Assembly (NCBI GenBank): GCA_002369135.1
Contig: DFEY01000001.1
Span: 62,001 to 126,000 of the forward strand
Length of the DNA stretch: 64,000 nt
Direction of reading: 5' to 3'
From: Lachnospira sp. UBA3790
GTDB lineage: Bacteria > Bacillota > Clostridia > Lachnospirales > Lachnospiraceae
Under the pieces are notes generated by a model that saw only the letters and a list, made by a program, of their open reading frames with translations, ran no database searches and was not told where the DNA came from. Positions 1-8,844 of this stretch are shown here, piece after piece; positions within the stretch are counted from its first letter, which is position 1; every line of letters begins with the position of its first letter. A program made the position numbers and the translations under genes.

Positions 1-573
1 TCATCATGTGAGTTGGTGGTTGAGATTATGCAGTACATTAATGAGACAGTTCGTTTGTCGGTGAAGGAAGCAAACACAATGTACAGTGGAATTATGGTTG
101 ATACTAATAACTTCACTAGACGTGTGGGTGTTAGAACTTTTGAAGCGGCAGCATACCTTAGAAAGAAGGGCGCTGAGATTGCAACTGTCAACAAAATGTT
201 TAGAAATAAACTAGAAGATTACAAAGCAAAGGCTGATACTATCAGCAATGCAGAAATATACAAAGATGTCTATGCTATTTCCGTGTGTGATGCAAAGGAT
301 GTAGATTCACCTACTACAGTGGGTGCGCAGGCAGCTAACGAGCTGTTAACTGTTAAAGACATCAAAGCGTCATTCGTACTTACACCATACAATGACCAGG
401 TTTATATTAGCGCTAGATCTATGGATAAGAATGTTCAGGTTCTTATGGAAGAATTTGGCGGCGGTGGTCACATGACTTTGGCGGGAGCGCAAGTCAAAGG
501 TGCTAAAGTGGAAGACGTTGTAAAACAGTTGAAGAAACTAATTACGGCTAAAATAAAGGAGGGAGAACTATAA
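1..573 (+). CDS. gdpP: Cyclic-di-AMP phosphodiesterase GdpP, C-terminal part (5' end outside window)
   Basis: The reading frame is open from base 1, so this is the last 190 codons of a longer gene. It matches the end of the DHH/DHHA1 phosphodiesterase domain of GdpP, the membrane enzyme that hydrolyses c-di-AMP to pApA. Visible marks are the VDTNNFTRR segment and the DHHA1 glycine-rich motif FGGGGH near residue 155. The PAS-like, GGDEF-like and membrane parts would lie upstream. The stop overlaps the next start by one base (TAATG), and gdpP-rplI-dnaB is a conserved Firmicutes order. The alternative, a short NrnA-type nuclease, is less likely given this context. Confidence 0.9.
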   Translation, partial: SSCELVVEIMQYINETVRLSVKEANTMYSGIMVDTNNFTRRVGVRTFEAAAYLRKKGAEIATVNKMFRNKLEDYKAKADTISNAEIYKDVYAISVCDAKDVDSPTTVGAQAANELLTVKDIKASFVLTPYNDQVYISARSMDKNVQVLMEEFGGGGHMTLAGAQVKGAKVEDVVKQLKKLITAKIKEGEL

Positions 574-1019
574 TGAAAGTTATCCTATTAGAAGATGTAA
601 AATCTCTCGGCAAAAAAGGCGAGATAGTAGAGGTAAATGACGGTTATGCTAGAAACTTTATCCTACCTAAGAAAAAAGGTGTAGAGGCAGACAGCAAAAA
701 CCTTAATGATTTAAAACTTCAGAAGAAGAATGATGAGAAAGTGGCTCAGGAAAAGTTGGATGATGCAAAGGCATTAGCTGATAAATTAGCCACACAGTCT
801 ATCACTATTAAGATGGATGCAGGAGTAGAAGGAAAACTATTTGGATCGATCTCGACAAAGGATGTTGCTAACGAGGCAAAAAATCAGTTGGGTTTAGAGT
901 TTGATAAAAAGAAAGTAGTTTTACCGGAAAATATTAAGTCACTTGGAACATATGATGTAAAGATTAAGTTACATCCAGAAGTGCAAGCAGCACTTACTAT
1001 AAAAGTAGTAGCAAAATAA
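573..1019 (+). CDS. rplI: 50S ribosomal protein L9
   Basis: This 148-aa protein has the normal length of bacterial bL9. The N-terminal domain starts MKVILLEDVKSLGKKGEIVEV and continues into NDGYARNFILPKKK, the L9 signature that binds 23S rRNA domain V. A charged helix and a C-terminal globular domain with the segment GKLFGSISTKDVA follow. An AGGAGGGAG ribosome binding site lies 6-14 bases upstream, inside the end of gdpP, so translation of the two is probably coupled. No terminator is visible before dnaB, but dnaB has its own promoter. Confidence 0.97.
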   Translation: MKVILLEDVKSLGKKGEIVEVNDGYARNFILPKKKGVEADSKNLNDLKLQKKNDEKVAQEKLDDAKALADKLATQSITIKMDAGVEGKLFGSISTKDVANEAKNQLGLEFDKKKVVLPENIKSLGTYDVKIKLHPEVQAALTIKVVAK

Positions 1020-1059
1020 AGATATTTACAAAAAAGTTTGAAAATTGTTAATAACTAAA

Positions 1060-1088
1060 TTGTAAAAATTTTTAGATGTAATATAATA
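1060..1088 (+). promoter_or_regulatory. Sigma-A-type promoter of dnaB
   Basis: A TTGTAA -35 box (1060-1065) and a perfect TATAAT -10 box (1083-1088) are separated by 17 bp. Transcription would begin near 1095. That is downstream of the ATG at 1090, which argues for the later dnaB start at 1117. Confidence 0.7.
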
Positions 1089-1116
1089 GATGACATCACG
1101 GTTTAAGGGAAAAGAT

Positions 1117-2466
1117 ATGGACGAAGTAGTAAAAAGAGTAATGCCACATAGCAACGAAGCTGAACAAGCTGTCATTGGATCTATGCTTATGGATTCCAAT
1201 GCTATTTCTGTTGCAGGCGAAACTATTAAAGCAGAAGATTTTTATAATAAAAACTACGCAGAATTGTTTAAGGCAATGATGAAATTATCATCAGAGGGAA
1301 AGGCGTGCGATTTAGTTACTGTAAAAGCACAGCTAGAAGAGCAGGGTGTTCCTTCAGAGATTGTTAGCTTGGACTTTATTAAAAACATTTTGGATATGGT
1401 AACAACATCTGCCAATGTAAAAGAGTATGCCAGAATAGTACATGACAAATCTGTTATGAGAAAACTTATTAAGACTACAGAAGATATTACTAACAGATGT
1501 TATTCTGGAAACGAAACATCGGATGAACTTTTAGAGTCTACAGAAAAAGAAATATTTGATTTAGTTCAAAAAGGTCATTCAAGCGAAGTAAAAGATATTA
1601 AGGATATCGCGCTAAGCGTTATAAATAAAATTGATAAAGCATCAAAGACAAAGGGATCAATTACAGGTATCAAGACAGGATATACTAAACTAGATTATAT
1701 GTTGTCTGGATTGCAACAAGGTGACTTGATTCTTATTGCTGCTAGACCATCTGTTGGTAAAACAGCTTTGGCTCTAAATATTGCAGAACATGTTGGTATT
1801 AAACAAAACATTCCAGTTGCTATATTTAGTGCGGAGATGAAAGACGAGTCATTAGTTCAGCGTTTGTTCTCGCAGGTATCTATGATTAGTGGTCAAAAGA
1901 TTAGAAATGGTGAACTAAGTGATAGAGACTGGGAAAACTTGGTAGAAGCAGCAGGTACCGTTGGTAATTCACAGATTATCATAAATGATACATCAGGTAT
2001 TGATGTTAACGTTATGAGATCACAGTGTAGAAAATTAAAATTAGAAAAAGACATTCAGTTAGTAATAGTTGACTACGTTCAGTTGTTAACTACCAATTCA
2101 TCAGGTAAGCATTTGAAGGTAACTAACAGAGAGCAGCAGGTGGCAGAAATTTCCCGAACACTTAAAGCCATCGCCAAAGAATTAGACGTGGCTGTAGTTG
2201 CACTTTCACAGCTTAACCGTGGACCTGAAACTAGAGAAGATAAGAAACCAAACATCGGCGACCTTCGTGAGTCTGGTGGACTAGAACAGGATGCCGACGT
2301 AGCTATTCTTCTTTCTAGAGTATATGATCAAGAAACAAAGCAAGAAGATAAAAATAGAATTCTTGTAAATGTGGCTAAACAAAGACAAGGCCCTACTGGA
2401 GAGTTAGAATTAGTATGGTTAGGAGATTACACTAAATACGAAAATCCAGAAACTAGTCACATTTAA
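1117..2466 (+). CDS. dnaB: Replicative DNA helicase DnaB
   Basis: This 449-aa hexameric helicase unwinds DNA at the replication fork. The N-terminal DnaB domain starts MDEVVKRVMPHSNEAEQAVIG. The RecA-like domain carries Walker A (ARPSVGKTAL, about residues 208-217), the Walker B region LVIVDYVQLL and a C-terminal DVAILLSR motif. I chose the ATG at 1117 over the in-frame ATG at 1090 for three reasons: AAGGGA sits 6 bases before 1117, the family normally begins just before the PHS-EAE motif, and the -10 box ends at 1088, leaving no leader for 1090. A strong hairpin terminator follows the stop. No intein is present. Confidence 0.96.
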   Translation: MDEVVKRVMPHSNEAEQAVIGSMLMDSNAISVAGETIKAEDFYNKNYAELFKAMMKLSSEGKACDLVTVKAQLEEQGVPSEIVSLDFIKNILDMVTTSANVKEYARIVHDKSVMRKLIKTTEDITNRCYSGNETSDELLESTEKEIFDLVQKGHSSEVKDIKDIALSVINKIDKASKTKGSITGIKTGYTKLDYMLSGLQQGDLILIAARPSVGKTALALNIAEHVGIKQNIPVAIFSAEMKDESLVQRLFSQVSMISGQKIRNGELSDRDWENLVEAAGTVGNSQIIINDTSGIDVNVMRSQCRKLKLEKDIQLVIVDYVQLLTTNSSGKHLKVTNREQQVAEISRTLKAIAKELDVAVVALSQLNRGPETREDKKPNIGDLRESGGLEQDADVAILLSRVYDQETKQEDKNRILVNVAKQRQGPTGELELVWLGDYTKYENPETSHI

Positions 2467-2470
2467 GCAT

Positions 2471-2506
2471 AAAAAAAGAACTATCGAAACGATAGTTCTT
2501 TTTTTA
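2471..2506. terminator. Bidirectional terminator between dnaB and ferredoxin
   Basis: A 10-bp perfect stem (AGAACTATCG / CGATAGTTCT) with loop AAA is flanked by A7 and T7 runs, so it can end both dnaB (+) and the ferredoxin gene (-). Confidence 0.85.
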
Positions 2507-2514
2507 TGACTAGA

Positions 2515-2688
2515 TTAGTCATCTAGTTTAATTGAATCTGTTGGGCATGAACCTGCACAAGCGCCACACTCGATACAAGCAGCAGCGTCGATTTCATAAA
2601 CATCGCCTGCGTTTTTGATAGCGCCAACAGGACAAGTTCCTTCACAAGCGCCACAACCGATACATCCATCAGTAATTTTGTAAGCCAT
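2515..2688 (-). CDS. 2[4Fe-4S] ferredoxin, 57 aa
   Basis: This is a small electron carrier of the clostridial type. The protein starts MAYKITDGCIGCGACEGTCP and has a second CIECGACAGSCP motif, giving two CxxCxxCxxxCP clusters with eight cysteines. The length of 57 aa is normal for this family. An AGGAGG site lies about 7 bases upstream of the ATG at 2688. It probably ends at the bidirectional terminator beside dnaB. It may share transcription with the two-component genes behind it, although 69 bases separate them. Its redox partners are not in this window, except possibly the flavodiiron protein at 13132. Confidence 0.95.
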   Translation of the reverse strand: MAYKITDGCIGCGACEGTCPVGAIKNAGDVYEIDAAACIECGACAGSCPTDSIKLDD

Positions 2689-2757
2689 GATGTAGCCTCC
2701 TTTTATATTCTTAAATAATACCTAATAATAGTAGTACAAACTACCCAATTTTTCAAC

Positions 2758-3798
2758 CTATTTAGCGTGTTTTATTGAGAAGACAAATTCGCAGCCTGCG
2801 CCTTCAGTTGAGATAACATCTATTGTTTCGTTGTGGGCCATGATTATCTCTTTTACTATTGATAAGCCAATGCCGTTTCCTGTCTTATCACGACCACGCG
2901 AACTGTCGCTCTTGTAAAAACGCTGGAAAATCTTGTCTATTTTATCAGAAGCGATGCCCGGGCCAAAGTCTTTGACGGAGCAGTACTGTTTATCGCCCTG
3001 ATTATATAGCGAAATGATAATCTTGGAATTATTATTACTAAATTTAATAGCATTATCTAGTAAGTTATATAAAACCTGTTCGTATTTTCCTTTGTCACCA
3101 TTAACCAAGTAATGTTTGCTAGGGAATTTCATAATAATTTCTAAATTCTTCTTGTTACATCTTCCCTCGAATGTTTCCACGGCCTCAGTGACTACTTGTT
3201 CCATATCGAAATCTTCATAAATTAATTCCAAACCTTCAGTGCCATAGCCATCCATCTCCAATAGACCTTCGGTTAAGTGTTCAAGTCTGTTTGCTTCAGA
3301 AAGGACAGTCTTTAGATAATGGTCGTACTCTTCTGGTGGAATAGTCCCATCCAACATAGCCTCCAGATAACCCCTAATAGAAGTGAGAGGAGATCTAAAG
3401 TCATGCGAGATGTTTGAGATAAAGTCTTTTTGATAATCTCTAGTATTACCTAAATGCCTAGACATTAAATTTATAGAAGCTGAAATATCATTTAAGTCGT
3501 TGACTGTGGATGGTTCTATATCATCGTATGTTAAATTTCCTTTGGCATATTCCATGGAAGCAGTTCTAATTTTTCGAAGAGGAACATAAAAGCCATAAAA
3601 GAAAATTGTGAAAATAACTATCGCTAAGATAAGAAATACAAAATACAAAAAATAAATACAAAATATCATTTCATCAGTATGAATAAAAGGTTCATTCTCA
3701 GAAATGAACTTATATTGGCACAACAAAACAGCTGTAAGCCCTAATATTGCAAAAACTATATAACTGATTATAAATCTTGTTACTAGTGACAGTTTCAT
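2758..3798 (-). CDS. Sensor histidine kinase (HAMP-HisKA-HATPase)
   Basis: This 346-aa membrane kinase has two transmembrane segments (about 8-27 and 44-70) around a short extracellular loop of roughly 15 residues. A HAMP-like linker follows (YVPLRKIRTASMEYAKGNL). The dimerisation box ISHDFRSPLTSIRGYLEAM carries the phospho-accepting His132. The ATPase domain has an N box (YNLLDNAIKFS), a DFGPGI G1 box and a GNGIGLSIVKEI G2 box. The loop is too small for a large ligand domain, so it may sense the envelope or a partner protein. The ATG lies just behind the regulator stop codon, so the two are co-translated. The signal is unknown. Confidence 0.93.
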   Translation of the reverse strand: MKLSLVTRFIISYIVFAILGLTAVLLCQYKFISENEPFIHTDEMIFCIYFLYFVFLILAIVIFTIFFYGFYVPLRKIRTASMEYAKGNLTYDDIEPSTVNDLNDISASINLMSRHLGNTRDYQKDFISNISHDFRSPLTSIRGYLEAMLDGTIPPEEYDHYLKTVLSEANRLEHLTEGLLEMDGYGTEGLELIYEDFDMEQVVTEAVETFEGRCNKKNLEIIMKFPSKHYLVNGDKGKYEQVLYNLLDNAIKFSNNNSKIIISLYNQGDKQYCSVKDFGPGIASDKIDKIFQRFYKSDSSRGRDKTGNGIGLSIVKEIIMAHNETIDVISTEGAGCEFVFSIKHAK

Positions 3799-3799
3799 T

Positions 3800-4504
3800 T
3801 TATTTAACCTTCAATTCAAATTTATATCCTACACTCCAGACAGTAGTGATAGCCCACTCGTCTGTGTCTGGAAGTTTCTCACGAATTCGTTTAATGTGAA
3901 CATCCACTGTTCTAGTGTCCCCTGCAAAGTCATAACCCCAAATCTGCTCTAATAGCTGCTCGCGGTTAAATACCTGGTTAGGAGAAGATGCCAAGAAGTA
4001 GAGTAGTTCAATCTCCCTTGGAGTCATCTCGACAGGTTTTCCTTTATATACAACTTCGTAGTTTGAAAGATTAATAGTCAAATCTTTAAACTCTAAAACC
4101 TTATCTTCCTTTTGTTCAGGTGCAGCAGCAGGCTCTTGGTAACGTCTAAGAACCGACTTAACTCTAGCTACTAGCTCCTTAGAGTCGAATGGTTTAATCA
4201 TATAATCATCTGCGCCTAACTCTAAACCTAAAACCTTATCAAACACTTCAGTCTTAGCAGAAAGCATAATGATAGGAACATTAGATTCTTTACGAATAGT
4301 TCTGCAAACATCGTAGCCGTCCATTCCTGGAAGCATAATATCAAGAAGAATCAAGTCAGGCTTAAAAGATTTCCACGCCTCAATAGCTGATTCTCCGTCA
4401 TGTTCTATATGAGTCTCAAAACATTCCTTCGTCAAATACAAAGAAATAAGATTTGCGATATTTTCATCGTCATCTACTATTAAAATTTTCTTTTTGTCTG
4501 CCAT
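3800..4504 (-). CDS. OmpR/PhoB-family response regulator
   Basis: This 234-aa regulator pairs with the downstream kinase. The receiver domain has the acidic pocket VDDDEN, phospho-acceptor Asp55 in LLDIMLPGMDG and Lys104 in MIKPFD. An Ala/Pro/Glu-rich linker (about 124-135) leads to a winged-helix DNA-binding domain with VEMTPREIELLYFLA and a TRTVDVHIKRIREKL recognition helix. AGGAGG lies upstream of the ATG. It is 61 bases behind mutS2 on the same strand with no clear terminator between, so readthrough from mutS2 is possible. The target genes cannot be inferred. Confidence 0.94.
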   Translation of the reverse strand: MADKKKILIVDDDENIANLISLYLTKECFETHIEHDGESAIEAWKSFKPDLILLDIMLPGMDGYDVCRTIRKESNVPIIMLSAKTEVFDKVLGLELGADDYMIKPFDSKELVARVKSVLRRYQEPAAAPEQKEDKVLEFKDLTINLSNYEVVYKGKPVEMTPREIELLYFLASSPNQVFNREQLLEQIWGYDFAGDTRTVDVHIKRIREKLPDTDEWAITTVWSVGYKFELKVK

Positions 4505-4565
4505 AAATTCCTCCTAGGTATATTGTCGTAAATAAATATTAAAAAGTTATGAATTATTTTTAAAC

Positions 4566-6977
4566 TTATTTAAAAGTGACAATAGTGGCTCCGCTTCCGC
4601 CTTCGCCAAATGTTCCGTTTCTATATGTATCTACATAATTACATTTCTTCAAATAACTCTGAATAGCAGAGCGCAATTTTCCAGTTCCTTTGCCGTGGAT
4701 GATTGTGACTTGAGGTAGTTTTGCTATGTAAGCATCGTCCAAATATTTTTCTAGTTCGTTTATAGCCTCGTCCACAGTCTTTCCAATCACATTAATCTCC
4801 ATAGAGACATCCTGTGTTTTTTGCATTTTGATTTTTCCGCTTGAGCCTTTCTTAAAGCCCGGAGCTTTAATCTCTGGCTCATCTATAATTTCAAGATCTT
4901 TTATATTTATCTTAGAATTAAGAATGCCCATCTGAACATCCATATTTCCATCTTTATCTGGAAGAGAAGTAACATGTCCATTTAGGTTAAGGCTTAGAAC
5001 CTTAACGCCAGTTCCTAACTTAAAGTCGGATGGCTTATGTTCCTTAGAACCAATCGAGCGCTTAATAGAAGGAGTCTGTACATCCTTTAGCATCTCGCCG
5101 ATACTTCCTCTTGCTTGCTCCATCTCTTTTGTGTTGGCAGCTTTCTTGCCTTTATTTATATCAGAGATAGCTTTGTCGGCAGTTTCTTTGGCGTCCTTTA
5201 AAATCTTGGCTGCCTCTTCCTTTGCCTCGGTCACAATGTGGTCTCTTTGCTTTTCAAGACGCTTTCTCTTCTGTTCATACTCATTTTTAAGGCTTGTGAT
5301 TTGAGATTTATAAACTGCGATAGTCTCTTGATCTTTTTCAATCTGCACGCGCTGTTTATCAATTCGCTCTAACACATCCTCAAATTGCTCATCGTCTGAA
5401 TCTATACGCTCCTTCGCACCCTCAATAATTTCTTCCGAAAGACCAAGTTTGCTAGAAATAGCAAAAGCGTTACTCTTTCCAGGAAGACCAATTAAGAGTT
5501 TATATGTTGGCTGCAAAGTCTCAACATTGAATTCGCAGCTCGCGTTTGAAACGCCCTTTGTCGATAGCGCGTAAAGTTTAAGTTCGCTGTAGTGAGTGGT
5601 AGCCATAATGCGAGCGCCCACATCCTTTAGAAATGAGAGAATAGATATGGCAAGAGCAGCACCCTCCACAGGATCTGTACCAGCACCTATCTCGTCAAAC
5701 AAAACAAGTGAATTGGCATCCGCCTTCTTTAGAATGTCCACAGTATTTACCATGTGCGATGAGAAAGTACTTAGAGACTGCTCGATACTTTGCTCATCTC
5801 CTATGTCAGCAAAGACTTCGTCAAAGACAGCGAGTTCGCTCTTGTCATCTGCTGGAATATGAAGTCCAGCCTGACCCATAAGAGTTAGAAGTCCGACAGT
5901 CTTAAGTGAAACTGTCTTACCACCAGTGTTAGGACCAGTCACAACTAGAAGTGTGAAATCTTTTCCCAAATAAACATCAATAGGAACCACCTTTTCTACA
6001 TCCAAAAGTGGATGGCGTCCCTGCTTGATATTTATATATCCATGGTCATTAAGAATTGGCATAGTGGCTTTCATCTGTTTAGCTAAAGCACCCTTAGCCA
6101 ATATAAAATCTAACTTGGTTAGAACTTCCACATTAGTATAGATCTCATCTATATGTTCAGCACAGGAATTTGAGAGGTTCGCCAAAATAATTTGAATCTC
6201 TTCAGCTTCCTTTGCCGCAAGGTCTCTTAGTTTGTTGTTCAAATCAACTACAGCCTTAGGCTCTACAAAGACAGTAGAACCAGTGGCGGATTGATCGTGC
6301 ACTATACCATCTACCTGAGCGCGGTGTTCAGCCTTTACTGGCACACAGTATCTGCCGTCTCTCATAGTGATAAGAGTATCCTGCAAATAGTCTTTGCCGG
6401 CCTTTGAATTTACAAAAGAGTTAAGCTGAGTGTGAACTCTGTCGGCTGCAATCTTCATTTGGCGGCGGATGTTTTTTAGATTGTGAGAAGCATCGTCCGC
6501 TATTTCATCTTCCGCCAATATACATTTATCAATCTCAGCCTTTAGATATGTTAAAGGCTCAATCTGCTCAAAGAGTGGAGTCAAACTATCTGTGTATTCC
6601 TCATCTGAGTTATTGCTTCCAGACTTTTCATTAGCTCCAGTCTTATCCTTTACATCACGTCCATATGTTTTAGCCTCGTTTGAGATTCCAAGTACAGATT
6701 TTATCTGCAAAAGCTCACCAGTTCCCAAAACTGAACCGATCTCAAGTCTCTTTAGAGGCTCATTGATATCAACTAAGCCCGTAAACCCGAGAACTCCCTT
6801 TCTCCAAATGCGTGAAAGTGCATCCTGAGTCTCGATTTGAGACTTTTTTATCTCACTTAAATCAGACATAGGCTTAAGTTCTTTGCACATTTTCTTTGCC
6901 GCAGAAGAACCAGCTATGTCCTCTAACATTTTCGCTATTTTATTGAATTCTAAAGTCGATAAAACCTTGCTGTTCAT
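4566..6977 (-). CDS. mutS2: Endonuclease MutS2
   Basis: This 803-aa MutS paralogue of the MutS2 type acts on recombination intermediates and collided ribosomes rather than in mismatch repair. It has MutS core and clamp helices, then a Walker A motif TGPNTGGKTVSL (near residue 345), FDEIGAGTDP as Walker B, and ATTHYSELK. A long coiled coil (about 500-620) and a C-terminal Smr nuclease domain with HGKGTGKLR (near residue 760) complete it. The start at 6977 is preferred: AAAGGA sits 7 bases before it, while the in-frame ATG at 7010 overlaps the -10 box of the gene's own promoter. A DUF-type linker precedes Smr, as usual. Confidence 0.95.
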   Translation of the reverse strand: MNSKVLSTLEFNKIAKMLEDIAGSSAAKKMCKELKPMSDLSEIKKSQIETQDALSRIWRKGVLGFTGLVDINEPLKRLEIGSVLGTGELLQIKSVLGISNEAKTYGRDVKDKTGANEKSGSNNSDEEYTDSLTPLFEQIEPLTYLKAEIDKCILAEDEIADDASHNLKNIRRQMKIAADRVHTQLNSFVNSKAGKDYLQDTLITMRDGRYCVPVKAEHRAQVDGIVHDQSATGSTVFVEPKAVVDLNNKLRDLAAKEAEEIQIILANLSNSCAEHIDEIYTNVEVLTKLDFILAKGALAKQMKATMPILNDHGYINIKQGRHPLLDVEKVVPIDVYLGKDFTLLVVTGPNTGGKTVSLKTVGLLTLMGQAGLHIPADDKSELAVFDEVFADIGDEQSIEQSLSTFSSHMVNTVDILKKADANSLVLFDEIGAGTDPVEGAALAISILSFLKDVGARIMATTHYSELKLYALSTKGVSNASCEFNVETLQPTYKLLIGLPGKSNAFAISSKLGLSEEIIEGAKERIDSDDEQFEDVLERIDKQRVQIEKDQETIAVYKSQITSLKNEYEQKRKRLEKQRDHIVTEAKEEAAKILKDAKETADKAISDINKGKKAANTKEMEQARGSIGEMLKDVQTPSIKRSIGSKEHKPSDFKLGTGVKVLSLNLNGHVTSLPDKDGNMDVQMGILNSKINIKDLEIIDEPEIKAPGFKKGSSGKIKMQKTQDVSMEINVIGKTVDEAINELEKYLDDAYIAKLPQVTIIHGKGTGKLRSAIQSYLKKCNYVDTYRNGTFGEGGSGATIVTFK

Positions 6978-6987
6978 AATAATTCCT

Positions 6988-7037
6988 TTGCTTATAATTC
7001 TGTAATCCATTATAATAAAGAATGGATGTTAGGTAAA
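6988..7037. promoter_or_regulatory. Overlapping divergent promoters of mutS2 and yhaM
   Basis: On the + strand, TTGCTT (6988-6993), 17 bp and TATAAT (7011-7016) drive yhaM. On the - strand, TTTACC (7037-7032), 17 bp and TATAAT (7014-7009) drive mutS2. The two -10 boxes share the central TATA, so polymerase can occupy only one at a time. The -35 boxes are imperfect. Confidence 0.55.
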
Positions 7038-7063
7038 CCCTAGCACCTTAGAAAGAGGTATTT

Positions 7064-8011
7064 ATGAATTACATTAATACACTAGAAGAAGGAAATAATA
7101 TTTCTACCATTTATATGGTAAAACAAGTGAATTCTGCCACCACAAAAGCGGGCAAGGATTACTTGAATGTGGTTTTGCAGGACAAAACTGGAATGCTAAA
7201 TGCAAAGGTTTGGGAGCCAAATGATCCGGGCATTGATGATTTTGATAGCCTAGACTATGTTGAGGTGACTGGCGAGATCACATCGTTTAACGGAGCGCTT
7301 CAAATGAATATTAGACGCGCTAGAAAAGTTGAGATGACAGAAGTAAACGAGGCGGATTATCTACCTTGCACAGACAAGGACATTAATCAGATGATGGACG
7401 AGGTTGTTTCTATAATAGGAACAATTCAAACTGATGATTACAAGAAACTTCTTGATGATTTCTTTGTAGAGGACGAGAAGTTTGTGGCTGCATTTAAGAA
7501 AAGCTCTGCCGCTAAGGCTATGCACCATGCGTTTGTCGGTGGATTGCTAGAGCACACACTTAATGTTGCTAAGATTTGCGATGGATATTGTAAATTATAT
7601 CCAGAAATAAATAGAGATTTGTTAATAACTTCCGCGCTTTGTCACGACATTGGTAAAGTGGTAGAACTATCACCTTTCCCAAAGAATGACTACACAGATG
7701 CTGGACAGTTAATCGGTCATATTGTGATAGGAACAGAGATGGTGAAGGAAAAAGCCGCTAAGATTGAGGGCTTCTCACCAGTCAGATTAAAAGAACTTAT
7801 GCACTGCATCTTGTCACACCACGGCGAACTAGAGTATGGCTCGCCAAAGGTTCCGTCATTAGTGGAGGCTATGGCTTTAAGCATGGCTGATAATACTGAT
7901 GCCAGAATGGAAATGATGAAAGAGGGGCTAGAGGCCGACCTGGACGAAGAAGGTTGGACATTAAAATGGAACAACGCCCTAGATAGACGAATTAGAAAAA
8001 CTAGTGAATAA
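7064..8011 (+). CDS. yhaM: 3'-5' exoribonuclease YhaM family (OB-fold + HD)
   Basis: This 315-aa protein has the YhaM layout. An N-terminal OB-fold nucleic-acid binding domain spans about residues 10-95 (LQDKTGMLNAKVWEPNDPG). The HD phosphohydrolase domain has metal ligands in HHAFVGGLLEHTLNVA, the HD pair in ALCHDIGKVVEL, and a further His pair in ILSHHGELEYG. YhaM trims RNA and single-stranded DNA from the 3' end in Firmicutes. An AGAGG site precedes the ATG. A short hairpin with a T run follows the stop, and lgt starts 41 bases later, so some co-transcription is likely. Confidence 0.9.
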   Translation: MNYINTLEEGNNISTIYMVKQVNSATTKAGKDYLNVVLQDKTGMLNAKVWEPNDPGIDDFDSLDYVEVTGEITSFNGALQMNIRRARKVEMTEVNEADYLPCTDKDINQMMDEVVSIIGTIQTDDYKKLLDDFFVEDEKFVAAFKKSSAAKAMHHAFVGGLLEHTLNVAKICDGYCKLYPEINRDLLITSALCHDIGKVVELSPFPKNDYTDAGQLIGHIVIGTEMVKEKAAKIEGFSPVRLKELMHCILSHHGELEYGSPKVPSLVEAMALSMADNTDARMEMMKEGLEADLDEEGWTLKWNNALDRRIRKTSE

Positions 8012-8039
8012 AAAAAGGGGCTCGTAATGAGTCCTTTTT
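8012..8039 (+). terminator. Imperfect hairpin with T run between yhaM and lgt
   Basis: The arms AAAAAGGGGCTC and GAGTCCTTTTT pair with one bulge or mismatch around the loop GTAAT, and a T5 run follows. It lies just ahead of the lgt ribosome binding site and so may act as a partial terminator rather than a full stop. Confidence 0.5.
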
Positions 8040-8052
8040 GTTTGGAGGATAC

Positions 8053-8838
8053 ATGTGTGAACATTTAAATATCTTTGGAATACAGCTCCCTATGTATGGA
8101 ATGATGATTCTTCTTGGAATCATTGTTTCTAATGCCGTGGCGCTTAGTCTTTGTAAAAGATTTGGAAAGGATAAACTAGAGCTACTTACAATTGAGAGTT
8201 ACGGGATTATTGGAGCTTTTTTAGGTTCTAAAATATTATTCTTGATTATAAGTTTTAAGGATATAGATTGGTCAAGAGCAATAGAACCAAAATATTTGAT
8301 GGCAATACTTTCTAATGGTTTTGTTTTTTACGGAGGACTAGTGGGGGCCATTTTGTTTATGATGCTCAGTGGTAAAATTCACAAACTTGATGTTTGGTCA
8401 TATATTAGAGACTTTATATTTATGATTCCAATAATGCATTGTTTCGGAAGAATAGGATGCTTTTGCGCAGGATGCTGTTATGGAATGCCATACCACGGTC
8501 CTGGGCATGTCGTTTTCCCTTATGGTTCACAAGCGCCTTCCGGTGAAGAACTATTCCCTGTGCAGCTAGTGGAAGCGGGATTAGTTTTAATAATAGCAAT
8601 TGTACTTTTAGTTTTAAAATTAAAAAAAGATTTCTACTATACTATAGAAACATATTTGCTTTCATATAGCGTAGTAAGATTTATTTTAGAGTTCTTTAGA
8701 TATGATGCTATAAGAGGAGCGGCATTTGGACTTTCCACATCACAGTGGATTAGTATTGTAGTATTTATTGGAACGATCATTTCCATTGTATATAGAAAAA
8801 AGAAAGAGGAGCAAGAAAAAGACTACAAAGAAGATTAA
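8053..8838 (+). CDS. lgt: Prolipoprotein diacylglyceryl transferase
   Basis: This 261-aa membrane enzyme transfers diacylglycerol from phosphatidylglycerol to the lipobox cysteine of prolipoproteins. About seven hydrophobic segments are seen. The Lgt signature is present as HCFGRIGCFCAGCCYGMPY, with the essential HxxGRxGCFxxGCCYG core, followed by PVQLVEA and a C-terminal FILEFFRYD. The ATG at 8053 is preferred over the upstream TTG because GGAGG lies 4-8 bases before it. The window contains one clear substrate, the lipoprotein at 12601. Confidence 0.95.
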   Translation: MCEHLNIFGIQLPMYGMMILLGIIVSNAVALSLCKRFGKDKLELLTIESYGIIGAFLGSKILFLIISFKDIDWSRAIEPKYLMAILSNGFVFYGGLVGAILFMMLSGKIHKLDVWSYIRDFIFMIPIMHCFGRIGCFCAGCCYGMPYHGPGHVVFPYGSQAPSGEELFPVQLVEAGLVLIIAIVLLVLKLKKDFYYTIETYLLSYSVVRFILEFFRYDAIRGAAFGLSTSQWISIVVFIGTIISIVYRKKKEEQEKDYKED

Positions 8839-8844
8839 ATAATT

